60,173 nt of DNA from Gemmatimonadota bacterium (GTDB taxonomy: Bacteria; Gemmatimonadota; Gemmatimonadetes; Gemmatimonadales; GWC2-71-9). A program made the translations under genes and the position numbers. The stretch lies in contig QHTT01000078.1 in the NCBI GenBank assembly GCA_003220935.1, positions 1 to 60,173 on the forward strand, in the 5' to 3' direction. Under the pieces are notes generated by a model. It made no database searches. It saw nothing but the letters and a program-made list of their open reading frames with translations, and was not told the DNA's origin. Of the stretch, positions 33,013-42,186 are shown piece after piece (the stretch's first letter is position 1; every line of letters starts with the position of its first letter).

Positions 33013-36000
33013 ATGACCCCCATCCGCTCCGTCGTCGCGCTGCTCGCACTCTCCACCCTGCCGTCGCTCGCGCCGGCCCAACAGGCGGACACTACGTTGT
33101 GGACGCGCCTGCGCTTTCGCTTCGTCGGCCCCGAGGGCAACCGCGCCGTCGCCGTCGTCGGGGAGCCGGGCAACCCGTTCGTCGCCTACGTGGGCGCGGC
33201 GTCCGGCGGCATCTGGAAGACGGAGGACGGGGGCGTGCACTGGCGGGCGGTCTTCGACAGCGAGCCCGTGCAGGCCATCGGGGCCCTCGCGATCGCTCCC
33301 TCCGCCCACACCGTGCTGTGGGCCGGCACCGGCGAGACGTTCTTCATCCGCTCGACGACCGCCCTGGGCGACGGCGCTTACAAGTCGACCGATGCGGGCC
33401 GCAGCTGGCAGCACGTGGGGCTCGACTCGACCGGCCGGATCGCGCGCATCGTGATCCACCCGGCGAATCCCGAAGTCGTGCTGGTGTGCGCCCTGGGACG
33501 TGCCTACGGTCCCCAGCAACAGCGCGGCGTGTACCGCACCGCGGACGGCGGCAAGACCTGGACCCGGGTGCTGTTCGTGGATCCAAACACCGGATGCTCG
33601 GATCTGGCCATCGATCCCGGCGATCCCAATACGCTGTTCGCCGGCATGTGGCAGTTCGAGGTGAAGACCTGGCACCTGCAAAGCGGCGGCTCCGGGAGCG
33701 GGTTGTGGGTCTCGCGCGACGGCGGGGTCACGTGGAAGCGCCTCGCGGGCCACGGTCTCCCCGCGGCGAATCACGTCGTCGGCAAGATCGCAGTCGCGGT
33801 CGCCGCCTCCAATCCCAACACCGTCTATGCGCTGATCGAAGATCAGGACCCGACGCTGTACCGCAGCGATGACCGCGGCACCACCTGGCGCGTCGTGAGC
33901 CGCAATCACGACATGGCGGAGCGCGCACCGTATTACGTGCGCTTCACCGTCGCGCCCGACGACGAGGACCGCCTGTACTTCGTCTCGGTGCGGTTCAGCA
34001 TATCGCGCGACGGCGGCCAGACGCTCACCCGCAGTCCCTTCTCGGCCGGCGGGGACAACCACGACATCTGGATCGACCCCTTGAACGCCGACCGCATCCT
34101 GATCGCGCACGACGGGGGCGCGAGCTTCACGCTCAACGGCGGCAAGAGCTACACGCGCGTGGTGCTCCCGATCGCCCAGGTGTACCACGTGCATGCGGAC
34201 GCCCGCGTACCCTACTACGTCTACGGCAACCGGCAGGACGGCAGCTCCTACCGGATGCCGAGCCGCGGGCTCGCTGGCGGCATCACTGAAGGACAATGGG
34301 GACACGTCGGCGGCTGCGAGAGCGGCTTCGCGATCCCGGACACCGTCGACAACGTGACTGTGTGGTCGGGCTGCTACGACGGCGGGCTCGAGGTGTACGA
34401 CACACGCACCGATCACGCCCGCAACGTGCGCGTGTGGCCCGAGGCCGGCTACGGCTGGCGGCCGGCCGACCTCAAATACCGCTGGAACTGGACCTTCCCG
34501 ATCGCGTTGTCGCCCCACGATCACACCCGGGTCTACGTCGGAAGCCAGGTCGTGCACCTGACGACCGATGGCGGCGCCAGCTGGAAGGTGATCAGCCCCG
34601 ATCTTACCCGTAACGACACGACGCACCAACAGACCTCGGGCGGCGTTACGACCGACAACCTCATGACGTTCGACGGCGCGACCCTGTTCGCCATCGCGGA
34701 ATCGCCGCTCCAGGCCGGCGTCATCTGGGCGGGCTCGAACGACGGTCTCGTGCACGTCACCCGCGACGGCGGTGGGCAGTGGACCGACGTCACGGGCAAC
34801 CTCCCCAAGCTGCCGCCGTGGGGCAAGATCACCAACATCGAGCCGTCGCACTTCGACGCCGGGACCGCCTATCTCGCGGTGGACCTGCACGAGCTGGACG
34901 ACCTCGCGCCGTACATCTACAAGACGACGGACTACGGCAAGACGTGGAAGCGCATCACCGACACGTTCCCCCGCTCCACCCTGTCGTTCGTCCACGTGGT
35001 GGCCGAGGACCCGGTGCGTCGCGGGCTGCTGTATGCGGGGACCGAGAGCGGGCTGTACGTGACGCTCGACGACGGCACGCGCTGGCTGCCGCTGCAGACG
35101 AACCTGCCGCACGCGCCGGTGTCGTGGGTCACGGTGCAGCCGCGCTTCCGCGACCTGGTCGTCGCCACCTACGGCCGCGGCGTGTGGATCCTCGACGATG
35201 TCTCGCCGCTCGAGCAGCTCGACGCCCGGGCGCTCGCGGGACGCGCCTGGCTGTTCGCGCCGCCGCCCGCGTACCGCTTCCGGGCGACGCAGGGGGTCGC
35301 GAGCGCGCCCAACAGCGCCGTCCCGGCGCAGAACCCCCCCGGCGGCGCGGTCGTGACGTACCGTCTGACGGCCGCGCTCGCCGACACCGAGGCCCGGGCC
35401 GATTCGGCGGCGCGGCCCGACAGCACGCATCCGCCCGCCAGGCTGATCGTCGTGGACGCCCGGGGCGACACGGTGCGTGTGCTCCAGGGGGAGCGGAAGC
35501 CGGGGCTCAACCGGGTGTGGTGGGACCTGCGCTACGCGCCCCCCGCCGTCCCCAAGCTGCGGACGCCGCCCCCGGGCAAGCCGTTCGTGCGCGTCGGGTC
35601 GGACGGCACCCGCCCGCTGGTGACGTGGGACCTCGATCTGACGCTGCGCGGCCCCCTGGTGCCGCCCGGGACGTACGGGATCCGGCTCAGCGTGGGCGAC
35701 ACGACACTCGCCCAGTCGCTCACTGTGTTGAAAGACCCGAACACCGCGGGAACTGACGCCGACGTGCAGGCACAGACCCGGCTCGCCCTGGCGATCCGGG
35801 CCCAGCAGGATAGCGTCGCCCGTATGATCAACCGACTGGAGTGGATGCGGAAACAGCTGCAGGACCTCGCGGGCCAGCTGCGTACCGACTCGGCAATGGC
35901 GGGCGACGCGAGCGCGAAGCGGCTCGCGGTCCTCGCCGACTCGCTCGAGCACCGCGTCGTCGGCGTCGAGGGCGTGTTGTTCGATGTCCACCTGACGGGG

Positions 36001-36279
36001 GCGCGGGAAGACGCCTTCCGCAATCCGATGCAGATCTACGGTCGGCTCGCGGCGCTGCAATCCGACGTCGCCGACAACGGTGCCGATTTCGCGCCCACCG
36101 CGCAGCAGCTGGCGGTGCACGACCTGTTCGCTCAGCGCATCGCCGCGGCGTCCGCCCGCTTCGCCGACCTCATGGACAAAGTGGTGCCGGCGTTCGCGGC
36201 GGAGCTGCGCAAGACCACTCTCAGAGACGTAATCGCCAGCGGGATCGACGGCGCCATCCCGCCGCGCACGGAGCCGTGA
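33013..36279 (+). CDS. secreted VPS10/sortilin-like beta-propeller protein
   Basis: 1088 residues. Signal peptide SVVALLALSTLPSLAPAQQA. Many BNR/Asp-box units of the form SxDGGxTW occur along residues about 60-730 (KTEDGGVHWRAV, KSTDAGRSWQHV, RTADGGKTWTRV, SRDGGVTWKRL, TRDGGGQWTDV, KTTDYGKTWKRI), building one or two large beta-propellers. The C-terminal 250 residues include a fibronectin-like stretch and a long helix (IRAQQDSVARMINRLEWM). Such proteins are very common in Gemmatimonadota and Bacteroidota and are often annotated as glycosyl hydrolases, but no catalytic residues can be assigned. It follows the DsbA-like gene by 28 bases and overlaps the next gene as GTGA. Confidence 0.88.
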   Translation: MTPIRSVVALLALSTLPSLAPAQQADTTLWTRLRFRFVGPEGNRAVAVVGEPGNPFVAYVGAASGGIWKTEDGGVHWRAVFDSEPVQAIGALAIAPSAHTVLWAGTGETFFIRSTTALGDGAYKSTDAGRSWQHVGLDSTGRIARIVIHPANPEVVLVCALGRAYGPQQQRGVYRTADGGKTWTRVLFVDPNTGCSDLAIDPGDPNTLFAGMWQFEVKTWHLQSGGSGSGLWVSRDGGVTWKRLAGHGLPAANHVVGKIAVAVAASNPNTVYALIEDQDPTLYRSDDRGTTWRVVSRNHDMAERAPYYVRFTVAPDDEDRLYFVSVRFSISRDGGQTLTRSPFSAGGDNHDIWIDPLNADRILIAHDGGASFTLNGGKSYTRVVLPIAQVYHVHADARVPYYVYGNRQDGSSYRMPSRGLAGGITEGQWGHVGGCESGFAIPDTVDNVTVWSGCYDGGLEVYDTRTDHARNVRVWPEAGYGWRPADLKYRWNWTFPIALSPHDHTRVYVGSQVVHLTTDGGASWKVISPDLTRNDTTHQQTSGGVTTDNLMTFDGATLFAIAESPLQAGVIWAGSNDGLVHVTRDGGGQWTDVTGNLPKLPPWGKITNIEPSHFDAGTAYLAVDLHELDDLAPYIYKTTDYGKTWKRITDTFPRSTLSFVHVVAEDPVRRGLLYAGTESGLYVTLDDGTRWLPLQTNLPHAPVSWVTVQPRFRDLVVATYGRGVWILDDVSPLEQLDARALAGRAWLFAPPPAYRFRATQGVASAPNSAVPAQNPPGGAVVTYRLTAALADTEARADSAARPDSTHPPARLIVVDARGDTVRVLQGERKPGLNRVWWDLRYAPPAVPKLRTPPPGKPFVRVGSDGTRPLVTWDLDLTLRGPLVPPGTYGIRLSVGDTTLAQSLTVLKDPNTAGTDADVQAQTRLALAIRAQQDSVARMINRLEWMRKQLQDLAGQLRTDSAMAGDASAKRLAVLADSLEHRVVGVEGVLFDVHLTGAREDAFRNPMQIYGRLAALQSDVADNGADFAPTAQQLAVHDLFAQRIAAASARFADLMDKVVPAFAAELRKTTLRDVIASGIDGAIPPRTEP

Positions 36280-38354
36280 GGGACGCGCCCGCGCGAATCG
36301 AGGATCGTTGGGGCGGTAGCCCCCCCCCGGCCGGCGCCGACGAGCTCGACCAGCTCGTCTATCTCTCCACTCTGATCGGGCGGGAGCCACGGCTGGTCCA
36401 GCCGGGCGGCGGGAACACATCGATCAAGCTCGGGGAGGCGTTGCTGGTGAAAGGCAGCGGCACCGATCTGCGCACGATCGGTCGCGCGGGGTTCACGAGC
36501 CTGTCGCTGCCGGGGCTGGCTGCATTGCGGAACGCCGCCGCAATGAGCGACGCCGATATGATGCGCTTCCTGGCGAGCTGCATGCTGCACGCCGACGGGC
36601 CGGCCCCGAGCGTGGAAACCCCGCTCCACTCGCTCCTCCCCCACCGCGTCATCGCACACACCCACGACGTCGCGACGATGAGTCTCACCAACCTGCGCGA
36701 CGCGACGGCGGAGCGGCTGATCGCCGAGCTGTTTCGTGGCGAGATCGTGTACGTCCCGTACGCGCGCCCGGGATTCCCGCTCGCCCGGACGGTGAGCGGG
36801 ATGGTGGATCGGATGCCCCGCGACGCCGTGGGCCTAGCGCTGGCACATCACGGCCTGATGGTGTGGGGACACGACCCGCGCGAGTGCTACACGCGCCTGC
36901 TGAACGTCGTGAACCGTATCGAGGACCACCTCGAGACGAGCCGGCGCAGCCGGGCCGTGCTGGGGGCGACGGCCCGCCCGATCCCGGCAGCCGAGTCACG
37001 TCGGCGGTGTGCGGAGCTCGTCTTGCCGGTCGTGCGCGGCGCGCTCGCGTCGCCTGAGGGAGGCCGGGTGATCCTGAATTTCGACGACGCCGACGACATC
37101 CTCACGGCCCTCGCAGCGGAGCGCTTGCCGGCGCTGGTCGCGCGCGGGATGGCGACGCCGGAGCACATCCTGCGGGCCGGTCGTCTGCCGCTCTGGCTCG
37201 ACCTCGACCTCTCTGCGTCGGCGGATCAGCTGGCCGACGCGGCCCGCACCCAGATCTCGCGGCAGCGGGCGGACTACGAGCAGTATCACCGGCGCCACGC
37301 CGCCGCAGGGGAGCGCCCGCTGGACGACTGGGCCAAAGTCGTGCTCATACCGGGGCTGGGGATGATCACGGCGTGCCGCGACAAGCGGAGTTCGGTGACG
37401 GCCAATCTGTGCTACCGGGCGGTGCTCGAGACGATCGCGAACGCGGAAGCGATCGAGGCGTTCCAGTTCATTCCGGAGCCCGAAGTGTTCGCGTTCGAGC
37501 ACTGGCCCCTGGAGCGGCGTAAGCTGGAAGAGCAGGACGCGCGCGAGCGTGCGTCGCTGCTGCTCCCGCGGCACGTCGCCGTCGTGATCGGGAGTGGGAG
37601 TGGCATCGGACGGGCCGCCGCGCGGCGGTTCGCCGAGGAAGGGGCGCACGTTGTTGTGGCGGATGTCGACGCGGTGGCCGGGGAAGCCGTCGCGACCGAG
37701 ATCGGAGCGGCCTTTCCGGACCGCGCCATCGCTGTCCCCGTGGACGTCCGGGACGATCAGAGTCTGGCCCACTTGGTCCAGCGGACCGTCCTCGAGTTCG
37801 GCGGGCTGGACTGCTTGTTCTACACGGCGGGCCAGGCGCCTCGGTTCGCGGGGCTGACCGACATCCGACGCGAGGATCTCCAGCGGCAGCTCGACGTCCA
37901 CTACCTCGGTGCGGTCCTGGCAGTGGGCGCCGCGGGGGCCGTGATGCGCCGCCAGCGATCGGGCGGCGCGATCGTCGCGTCGGTGTCGAAGGCGGCGCTC
38001 GCGCCTGGTCGCGACGCCGTGGCGTATGGCGCCAGCAAGGCCGCGCTCCTGCAGGCCCTGCGCGTCGCCGCTGTCGAGCTGGGCGGCGACGGCATCCGCG
38101 TGAACGCGATCAACGCCGACCAGATCGACACCCCGCTGTTCCGCCGGTTCGCGCAAGAGCGGGCCGCCAGCCGGGGCATTTCCCTAGAACAGCAGCTGGA
38201 GGCGTACCGCCGGCGCAACGTCATGGGGGTATCGCTCATCCCGGCTGACGTCGTCGCAGACCTCGCTGTGTTGCTGGCGAGCGAGCGGTTCCGCTTCACC
38301 ACCGGAGACATACTCACGGTCGACGGCGGGCTCCCGGAGGCGTTTCCGCGCTGA
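36276..38354 (+). CDS. bifunctional rhamnulose-1-phosphate aldolase / short-chain alcohol or lactaldehyde dehydrogenase
   Basis: 692 residues from GTG 36276. Residues about 20-400 form a class II aldolase/adducin-type domain: RLVQPGGGNTSIKL, KGSGTDL, the metal histidines in HRVIAHTHDVATM and ALAHHGLMVWG. Residues about 430-692 form an SDR domain: GSGSGIGRAAARRFAEEGA (nucleotide loop), SVSKAAL with the YGASK catalytic Tyr/Lys, and GDILTVDGGLPEAF. This domain order and length match the RhaE/RhaW-type fusion of L-rhamnose breakdown, which cleaves L-rhamnulose-1-phosphate and then oxidises or reduces lactaldehyde. Other rhamnose genes are absent here, so a different deoxysugar substrate is possible. 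GTGA overlap with the secreted protein upstream. Confidence 0.85.
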   Translation: MRDAPARIEDRWGGSPPPAGADELDQLVYLSTLIGREPRLVQPGGGNTSIKLGEALLVKGSGTDLRTIGRAGFTSLSLPGLAALRNAAAMSDADMMRFLASCMLHADGPAPSVETPLHSLLPHRVIAHTHDVATMSLTNLRDATAERLIAELFRGEIVYVPYARPGFPLARTVSGMVDRMPRDAVGLALAHHGLMVWGHDPRECYTRLLNVVNRIEDHLETSRRSRAVLGATARPIPAAESRRRCAELVLPVVRGALASPEGGRVILNFDDADDILTALAAERLPALVARGMATPEHILRAGRLPLWLDLDLSASADQLADAARTQISRQRADYEQYHRRHAAAGERPLDDWAKVVLIPGLGMITACRDKRSSVTANLCYRAVLETIANAEAIEAFQFIPEPEVFAFEHWPLERRKLEEQDARERASLLLPRHVAVVIGSGSGIGRAAARRFAEEGAHVVVADVDAVAGEAVATEIGAAFPDRAIAVPVDVRDDQSLAHLVQRTVLEFGGLDCLFYTAGQAPRFAGLTDIRREDLQRQLDVHYLGAVLAVGAAGAVMRRQRSGGAIVASVSKAALAPGRDAVAYGASKAALLQALRVAAVELGGDGIRVNAINADQIDTPLFRRFAQERAASRGISLEQQLEAYRRRNVMGVSLIPADVVADLAVLLASERFRFTTGDILTVDGGLPEAFPR

Positions 38355-38390
38355 ATGCGCGGCTAACGCTTCGACACGCCCCGGCAATCG

Positions 38391-38909
38391 TTATTGCAGC
38401 GGCACTGAAACAGTCTTGACCTCCTCACCCTTTGCGAGCGTGACGTCGGCGACGGCGCGGCCATCCTTCAGCGATGGTGTGACGCTGACGGCGCGGGAGC
38501 CGGCGTTGCCTCGCAGGGCCTGCTCCACCGCTGCCCGAAGCGATCGCTGCGCCTTCGCCAGCGCCGCGATCTGGCTCTGCGCAGCGGTGAGATCTTCGCC
38601 TTCGGTGATCGGTTCGGCCTTGACGACCGTACCGCTGGTGTGGTCGACAACCACCTCGAAGAACTTGCCGCCCTTCGCCGTATAAACAGAGAGCTGCAGC
38701 TTGCCTTCCTCTAGCTCGAACTTTGCGGAAATCGGCTGCCCGTGACTCGCACTGGCCACAAGACCACGCTCGAGAGACACCCGAGCGCTCATCACAGCTT
38801 TTGCCACTGCAGCCTGGTTGCCTTCCTCTTCTTCCTGGGCCGCGAGGGTGCTCCCCCAGCACACCCCCGCCAGGGCCAGAACCAGTACAAGCCACGTCGT
38901 TCCCTTCAT
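38391..38909 (-). CDS. exported PepSY-domain protein
   Basis: 172 residues. Signal peptide WLVLVLALAGVCWGSTLA, then an acidic EEEEGN stretch and two PepSY-like units: LVASASHGQPISAKFELEEG with FFEVVVDHTSGTVVKAEPI, and a second with AVSVTPSLKDGRAVADVTLA. PepSY domains are small periplasmic modules often found near metal or redox systems. It is convergent with the aldolase fusion and 34 bases from the DUF1259 gene, with which it probably shares a transcript. Function unknown. Confidence 0.85.
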   Translation of the reverse strand: MKGTTWLVLVLALAGVCWGSTLAAQEEEEGNQAAVAKAVMSARVSLERGLVASASHGQPISAKFELEEGKLQLSVYTAKGGKFFEVVVDHTSGTVVKAEPITEGEDLTAAQSQIAALAKAQRSLRAAVEQALRGNAGSRAVSVTPSLKDGRAVADVTLAKGEEVKTVSVPLQ

Positions 38910-38943
38910 GTGATGCCTCCAATGTCAGCGTGCTGAGATCGTC

Positions 38944-39846
38944 CTAACCGGCTCTCTTGACATTCATCTTGTCCAACGCGGCGCGGAGCCCGTGCGCGAG
39001 CTTCAGGGCGTCGTCATTCGCCCAGTAGTGCATGAAGAACAGGCGCGGGCTGTCGGTGAGCATATGGCTGTGGAGGGCTGTGACAGCGATCCCGTTCTCG
39101 CGCAATGCACGGATCACGGGGTTGACCTCGCTCCCGATCAAGACGAAATCGCCGGTGATCGCCGCCCTACCAGCACTGGTCGGCTGAAAGTTGATAGCCG
39201 TCGCCAAGCCCATGGACGACGGGACCGCGATCCCGTCCGCAGTGATCTGCTCAGCGCGGGGTACACCCACCTGGTACACGCCCCCGTTGACCTTCCCGTG
39301 GTAGCCGAGAATCTGTCCAACCTGCGCTGTGTCGATGCCGAAGGGTCCGGCCGCCGCCGGCGCCGAGGGCGCCCCGAATGGCATCGTAGTGAGGGCCAGC
39401 GCAGCATGCACCGCTGCGGCAAGCCGCGCCGGCGTGCCACGCCCGCCAATGTGCATGTACATGACGTGCGGTGATTCATGCAGCAGATGGTTGTGGAGCG
39501 CGGTCTGTTCGATGCCGCCTTGCTGGAGCTTGGCGAGCACGGGGTCGACTTCGCTCTCGAGCAGCACGAGGTCGCCCATCAGCATCGCCTCGGTGTCGCT
39601 CACCTGGTGGAACGCGACCCACGAGCCAAGCGCCAACGCGGGCTTGACCGCCACGCCGGCCGCGGTGACGTGCAGGTCACTGCGCGGCATCCCGACCTTG
39701 TAGGCCCCGTCCGGCTGGAGTGCCCCAGACTTGCCTAGTCCCGCGTCCACCTGTTTCCAGTCGATGGGAGCGAACGGCTGCTGCGCCTGCTGGCGTACGG
39801 CGATGATCAGTAGGAGCGCGGCGAGTGCCGAGATTCTCTGACCCAT
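38944..39846 (-). CDS. exported DUF1259 protein (two tandem domains)
   Basis: 300 residues from ATG 39846, which has GGAGG seven bases upstream. Signal peptide SALAALLLIIAVRQQAQ. Two similar halves follow: the first ends with LHNHLLHESPHVMYMHIGG, the second with LHSHMLTDSPRLFFMHYWAN, so each has a conserved LHxHxL...DSP...MHxxx core with histidines that could bind metal. DUF1259 genes are often found with chromate-resistance genes; here it is divergent from chrB across about 100 bases. The likely role is periplasmic handling of the same metal or stress; inference. Confidence 0.85.
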   Translation of the reverse strand: MGQRISALAALLLIIAVRQQAQQPFAPIDWKQVDAGLGKSGALQPDGAYKVGMPRSDLHVTAAGVAVKPALALGSWVAFHQVSDTEAMLMGDLVLLESEVDPVLAKLQQGGIEQTALHNHLLHESPHVMYMHIGGRGTPARLAAAVHAALALTTMPFGAPSAPAAAGPFGIDTAQVGQILGYHGKVNGGVYQVGVPRAEQITADGIAVPSSMGLATAINFQPTSAGRAAITGDFVLIGSEVNPVIRALRENGIAVTALHSHMLTDSPRLFFMHYWANDDALKLAHGLRAALDKMNVKRAG

Positions 39847-39884
39847 ACATGTCCTCCAGTGAGGAGATCCCATCCCGCGGAGCC

Positions 39885-39913
39885 TTGCTCGGAAAATTTT
39901 CGCATGATACACT
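39885..39913 (+). promoter_or_regulatory. promoter and possible operator of the chromate operon
   Basis: TTGCTC (39885-39890) and TACACT (39908-39913) are spaced by 17 bases, a reasonable sigma70 promoter 40 bases before the ChrB start. The palindrome GAAAATTTTC (39892-39901) lies exactly in the spacer, where a bound ChrB repressor would block polymerase. The same 106-base gap must also hold the promoter of the divergent DUF1259 gene. Confidence 0.5.
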
Positions 39914-39952
39914 TGTGATAGTCAAGGGATTCGTTTGGGAGGTGACACCTGC

Positions 39953-40990
39953 ATGCCGCAGGCTGCCGCGAGCCGCTGGGTCCTACTCATCCATCAGATC
40001 CCGCCCAAGCCCGACTACTTCCGGGTCAAGGTGTGGCGCAGGTTGCAACGTCTCGGCGCAGTCGCGATCAAGAACTCGGTCTATGTCCTTCCCCGCTCGG
40101 ACGAGACGGTCGAAGACCTGCAGTGGCAGATGCGGGAGATCGTGGCCGGCGGCGGGGAGGCCTCGGTCTGCGAGGCCAACTTCGTGGATGGCCTCACCGA
40201 CACTGAGATTGAGGCGCTGTTTCGCACCGCTCGGGACGCGGACTACCGCGACATCGTGGCAGACGCGCAACGCCTTCTCAAAGCGTTGCGCGGCGGGCGC
40301 CGCGCACTGACCGATGGCCGAGGGCAAATCAAGGCCGACCTGGGCCGACTGAAACGGCGCCTCGCGGACATCGTCGCCATCGACTTCTTCGGGGCCCCGC
40401 GTCGCCGGGCGGCCCACGAAGAGCTCGCGCGGCTAGAGGCGCGGCTCCGCCCGCCGGACATTGAGGTCCCGGCACCGGCTGATCCCCCCCAGGCGCCTCG
40501 CGGCGCCACGTGGGTGACCAGGCAAGGCGTTTACATCGATCGGATCGCGAGCGCCTGGCTGATTCGCCGCTTCATCGACCCCGCGGCGCACTTCAAGTTC
40601 GTGGCACCCGAGGGTTACCGGCCGCGGCCGGGCGAGCTTCGGTTCGACATGTTCGAGGCCGAGTACACGCACGAGGGAGATACGTGCACGTTCGAGACGC
40701 TCCTCACGCGCTTTGGCCTCGGCGATCGCGCGCTCCGCCTCATCGCAGAGATCGTGCACGACATCGACTGCAAGGAGACGAAGTTCGGGCGGCCGGAAAC
40801 CCCCGGCATCGAGCGACTGATCGCCGGCATCGCGAAGCAGAACCCGGAGGACGACACGCGGCTCGAGCACGGCACGGCGCTCTTCGATGCGCTGCACGCG
40901 GCGCTGACGGTCACCGCGGCCGAAACGCGTCGAACACGACCCGCAAAGCGCCGCGCCACGCGCCAGACCACGAGGCCGTCACGACGGTGA
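39953..40990 (+). CDS. chrB: ChrB chromate-resistance regulator
   Basis: 345 residues from ATG 39953, with GGAGGTGA eight bases upstream. The N-terminal domain (about 10-160) carries WVLLIHQIPPKPDYFRVKVW and VAIKNSVYVLPRSDETVEDL; the C-terminal ChrB domain (about 185-320) carries TRQGVYIDRIASAWLIRRFI, FDMFEAEYTHEGDTCTFETL and VHDIDCKETKFG. ChrB senses chromate (or sulfate) and controls chrA. First gene of a five-gene operon; its stop overlaps chrA as GTGA. Confidence 0.93.
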   Translation: MPQAAASRWVLLIHQIPPKPDYFRVKVWRRLQRLGAVAIKNSVYVLPRSDETVEDLQWQMREIVAGGGEASVCEANFVDGLTDTEIEALFRTARDADYRDIVADAQRLLKALRGGRRALTDGRGQIKADLGRLKRRLADIVAIDFFGAPRRRAAHEELARLEARLRPPDIEVPAPADPPQAPRGATWVTRQGVYIDRIASAWLIRRFIDPAAHFKFVAPEGYRPRPGELRFDMFEAEYTHEGDTCTFETLLTRFGLGDRALRLIAEIVHDIDCKETKFGRPETPGIERLIAGIAKQNPEDDTRLEHGTALFDALHAALTVTAAETRRTRPAKRRATRQTTRPSRR

Positions 40991-42186
40991 CGACTGACCC
41001 CGGCAACGGGATGGACGCGGGGGACGCCGCGCAGACCACAGCCGCGCGATCCAGCCTGCGGGGGTTTCTGCTCTACTTCCTGCGGCTCGGCACCTTGGGA
41101 TTCGGTGGGCCGATCGCGCTCGCAGGGCACATGCAGCAGGACCTCGTGGCGCAGCGCCGTTGGATCAGCGCTCAGGAATACAAGGAGGGCCTCGCCCTAG
41201 CTCAACTCGCGCCCGGGCCCCTCGCAGCGCAGCTGGCGATGTACCTCGGCTGGGTGCGTGCCCGGGGGCTCGGTGCAACGCTGGTCGGGCTCGCGTTTGT
41301 AGGCCCCTCGTTTCTGATGGTGCTCGTCCTTTCTCACCTATACGTCCGGTTCGGTGGGCTGCCGTGGATGCAGGGGCTCTTCTACGGAATCGGAGCGGCG
41401 GTCATTGCCATCATCGCGCGGAGCGTGCTGACGCTCGTGCGGATGACGCTCGGCCGCGATCGGCTCCTGTGGGCCCTCTTCAGTGCAAGCGCGGTGGCGA
41501 CTGCCTCGACCGAGTCCGAGATCATCTGGGTGTTTCTGTTGTGTGGACTCATCCCAGCGCTCGCCCGCGGGCGACAAAAGGTGGCTGCCACTCCCGTCCT
41601 CGCGCTCGTCCCGGTCATCCCTGGACTTGCCACCGGTCTGGCGGGTGCAGCGTTGCCCGGTGTGTTATGGAAGATCCTGGCCTACTTCGCCGGCGCCGGA
41701 CTCTTCGTCTTCGGAAGCGGCCTCGCGATCGTGCCGTTTCTCTACGGAGGCGTAGTGCAGCAGTTCCACTGGCTGAGCCAGCGACAGTTCGTCGACGCCG
41801 TCGCGGTTTCCATGATCACGCCGGGACCGGTGGTGATCACGGTGGCGTTCATCGGCTACCTCGTGGCAGGACTCGCCGGCGCGACCCTCGCCGCGATCGG
41901 GGTCTTCCTGCCCGTCTATCTCGTCACGGTGCTCTTGGCCCCGCATTTCCATCGCGTGGCAAAGAACCGGCAGGTGAAGGCGTTCGTGGACGGCGTGACA
42001 GCGGCGGCGACTGGCGCGATCGCTGGTGCGGCGGTCATCTTGGGCCGGCGCTCGCTCTCGGACGTGCCGACGATGCTGATCGCCCTGGTGACCCTGGCGC
42101 TCCTAATCACGCCCAAGAAGATCCCGGAACCGGTGTTGATCCTGGCGGCGGGGCTGGTCGGGCTTTTGCTCAAGAGCCAGCCGTGA
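40987..42186 (+). CDS. chrA: chromate efflux transporter ChrA
   Basis: 399 residues, about ten to twelve helices in two homologous CHR halves. Half one: GTLGFGGPIALAGHMQQDLV with ALAQLAPGPLAAQLAMYLGW. Half two: AGLFVFGSGLAIVPFLYGGV with AVSMITPGPVVITVAFIGYL. Conserved GFGGP and (Q/T)xxPGP motifs are those of chromate/H+ antiporters. GTG 40987 lies in the ChrB stop; the gene ends in another GTGA with the DUF5916 gene. Exports chromate from the cytosol. Confidence 0.94.
   Translation: MTTDPGNGMDAGDAAQTTAARSSLRGFLLYFLRLGTLGFGGPIALAGHMQQDLVAQRRWISAQEYKEGLALAQLAPGPLAAQLAMYLGWVRARGLGATLVGLAFVGPSFLMVLVLSHLYVRFGGLPWMQGLFYGIGAAVIAIIARSVLTLVRMTLGRDRLLWALFSASAVATASTESEIIWVFLLCGLIPALARGRQKVAATPVLALVPVIPGLATGLAGAALPGVLWKILAYFAGAGLFVFGSGLAIVPFLYGGVVQQFHWLSQRQFVDAVAVSMITPGPVVITVAFIGYLVAGLAGATLAAIGVFLPVYLVTVLLAPHFHRVAKNRQVKAFVDGVTAAATGAIAGAAVILGRRSLSDVPTMLIALVTLALLITPKKIPEPVLILAAGLVGLLLKSQP

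Noticed and set aside
32905..36420. A 1171-codon open frame on the minus strand opposite the VPS10-like gene
   Set aside because: It mirrors the codon pattern of the plus-strand gene in GC-rich DNA, has low-complexity Arg/Gly/His-rich translation and no recognisable domain.
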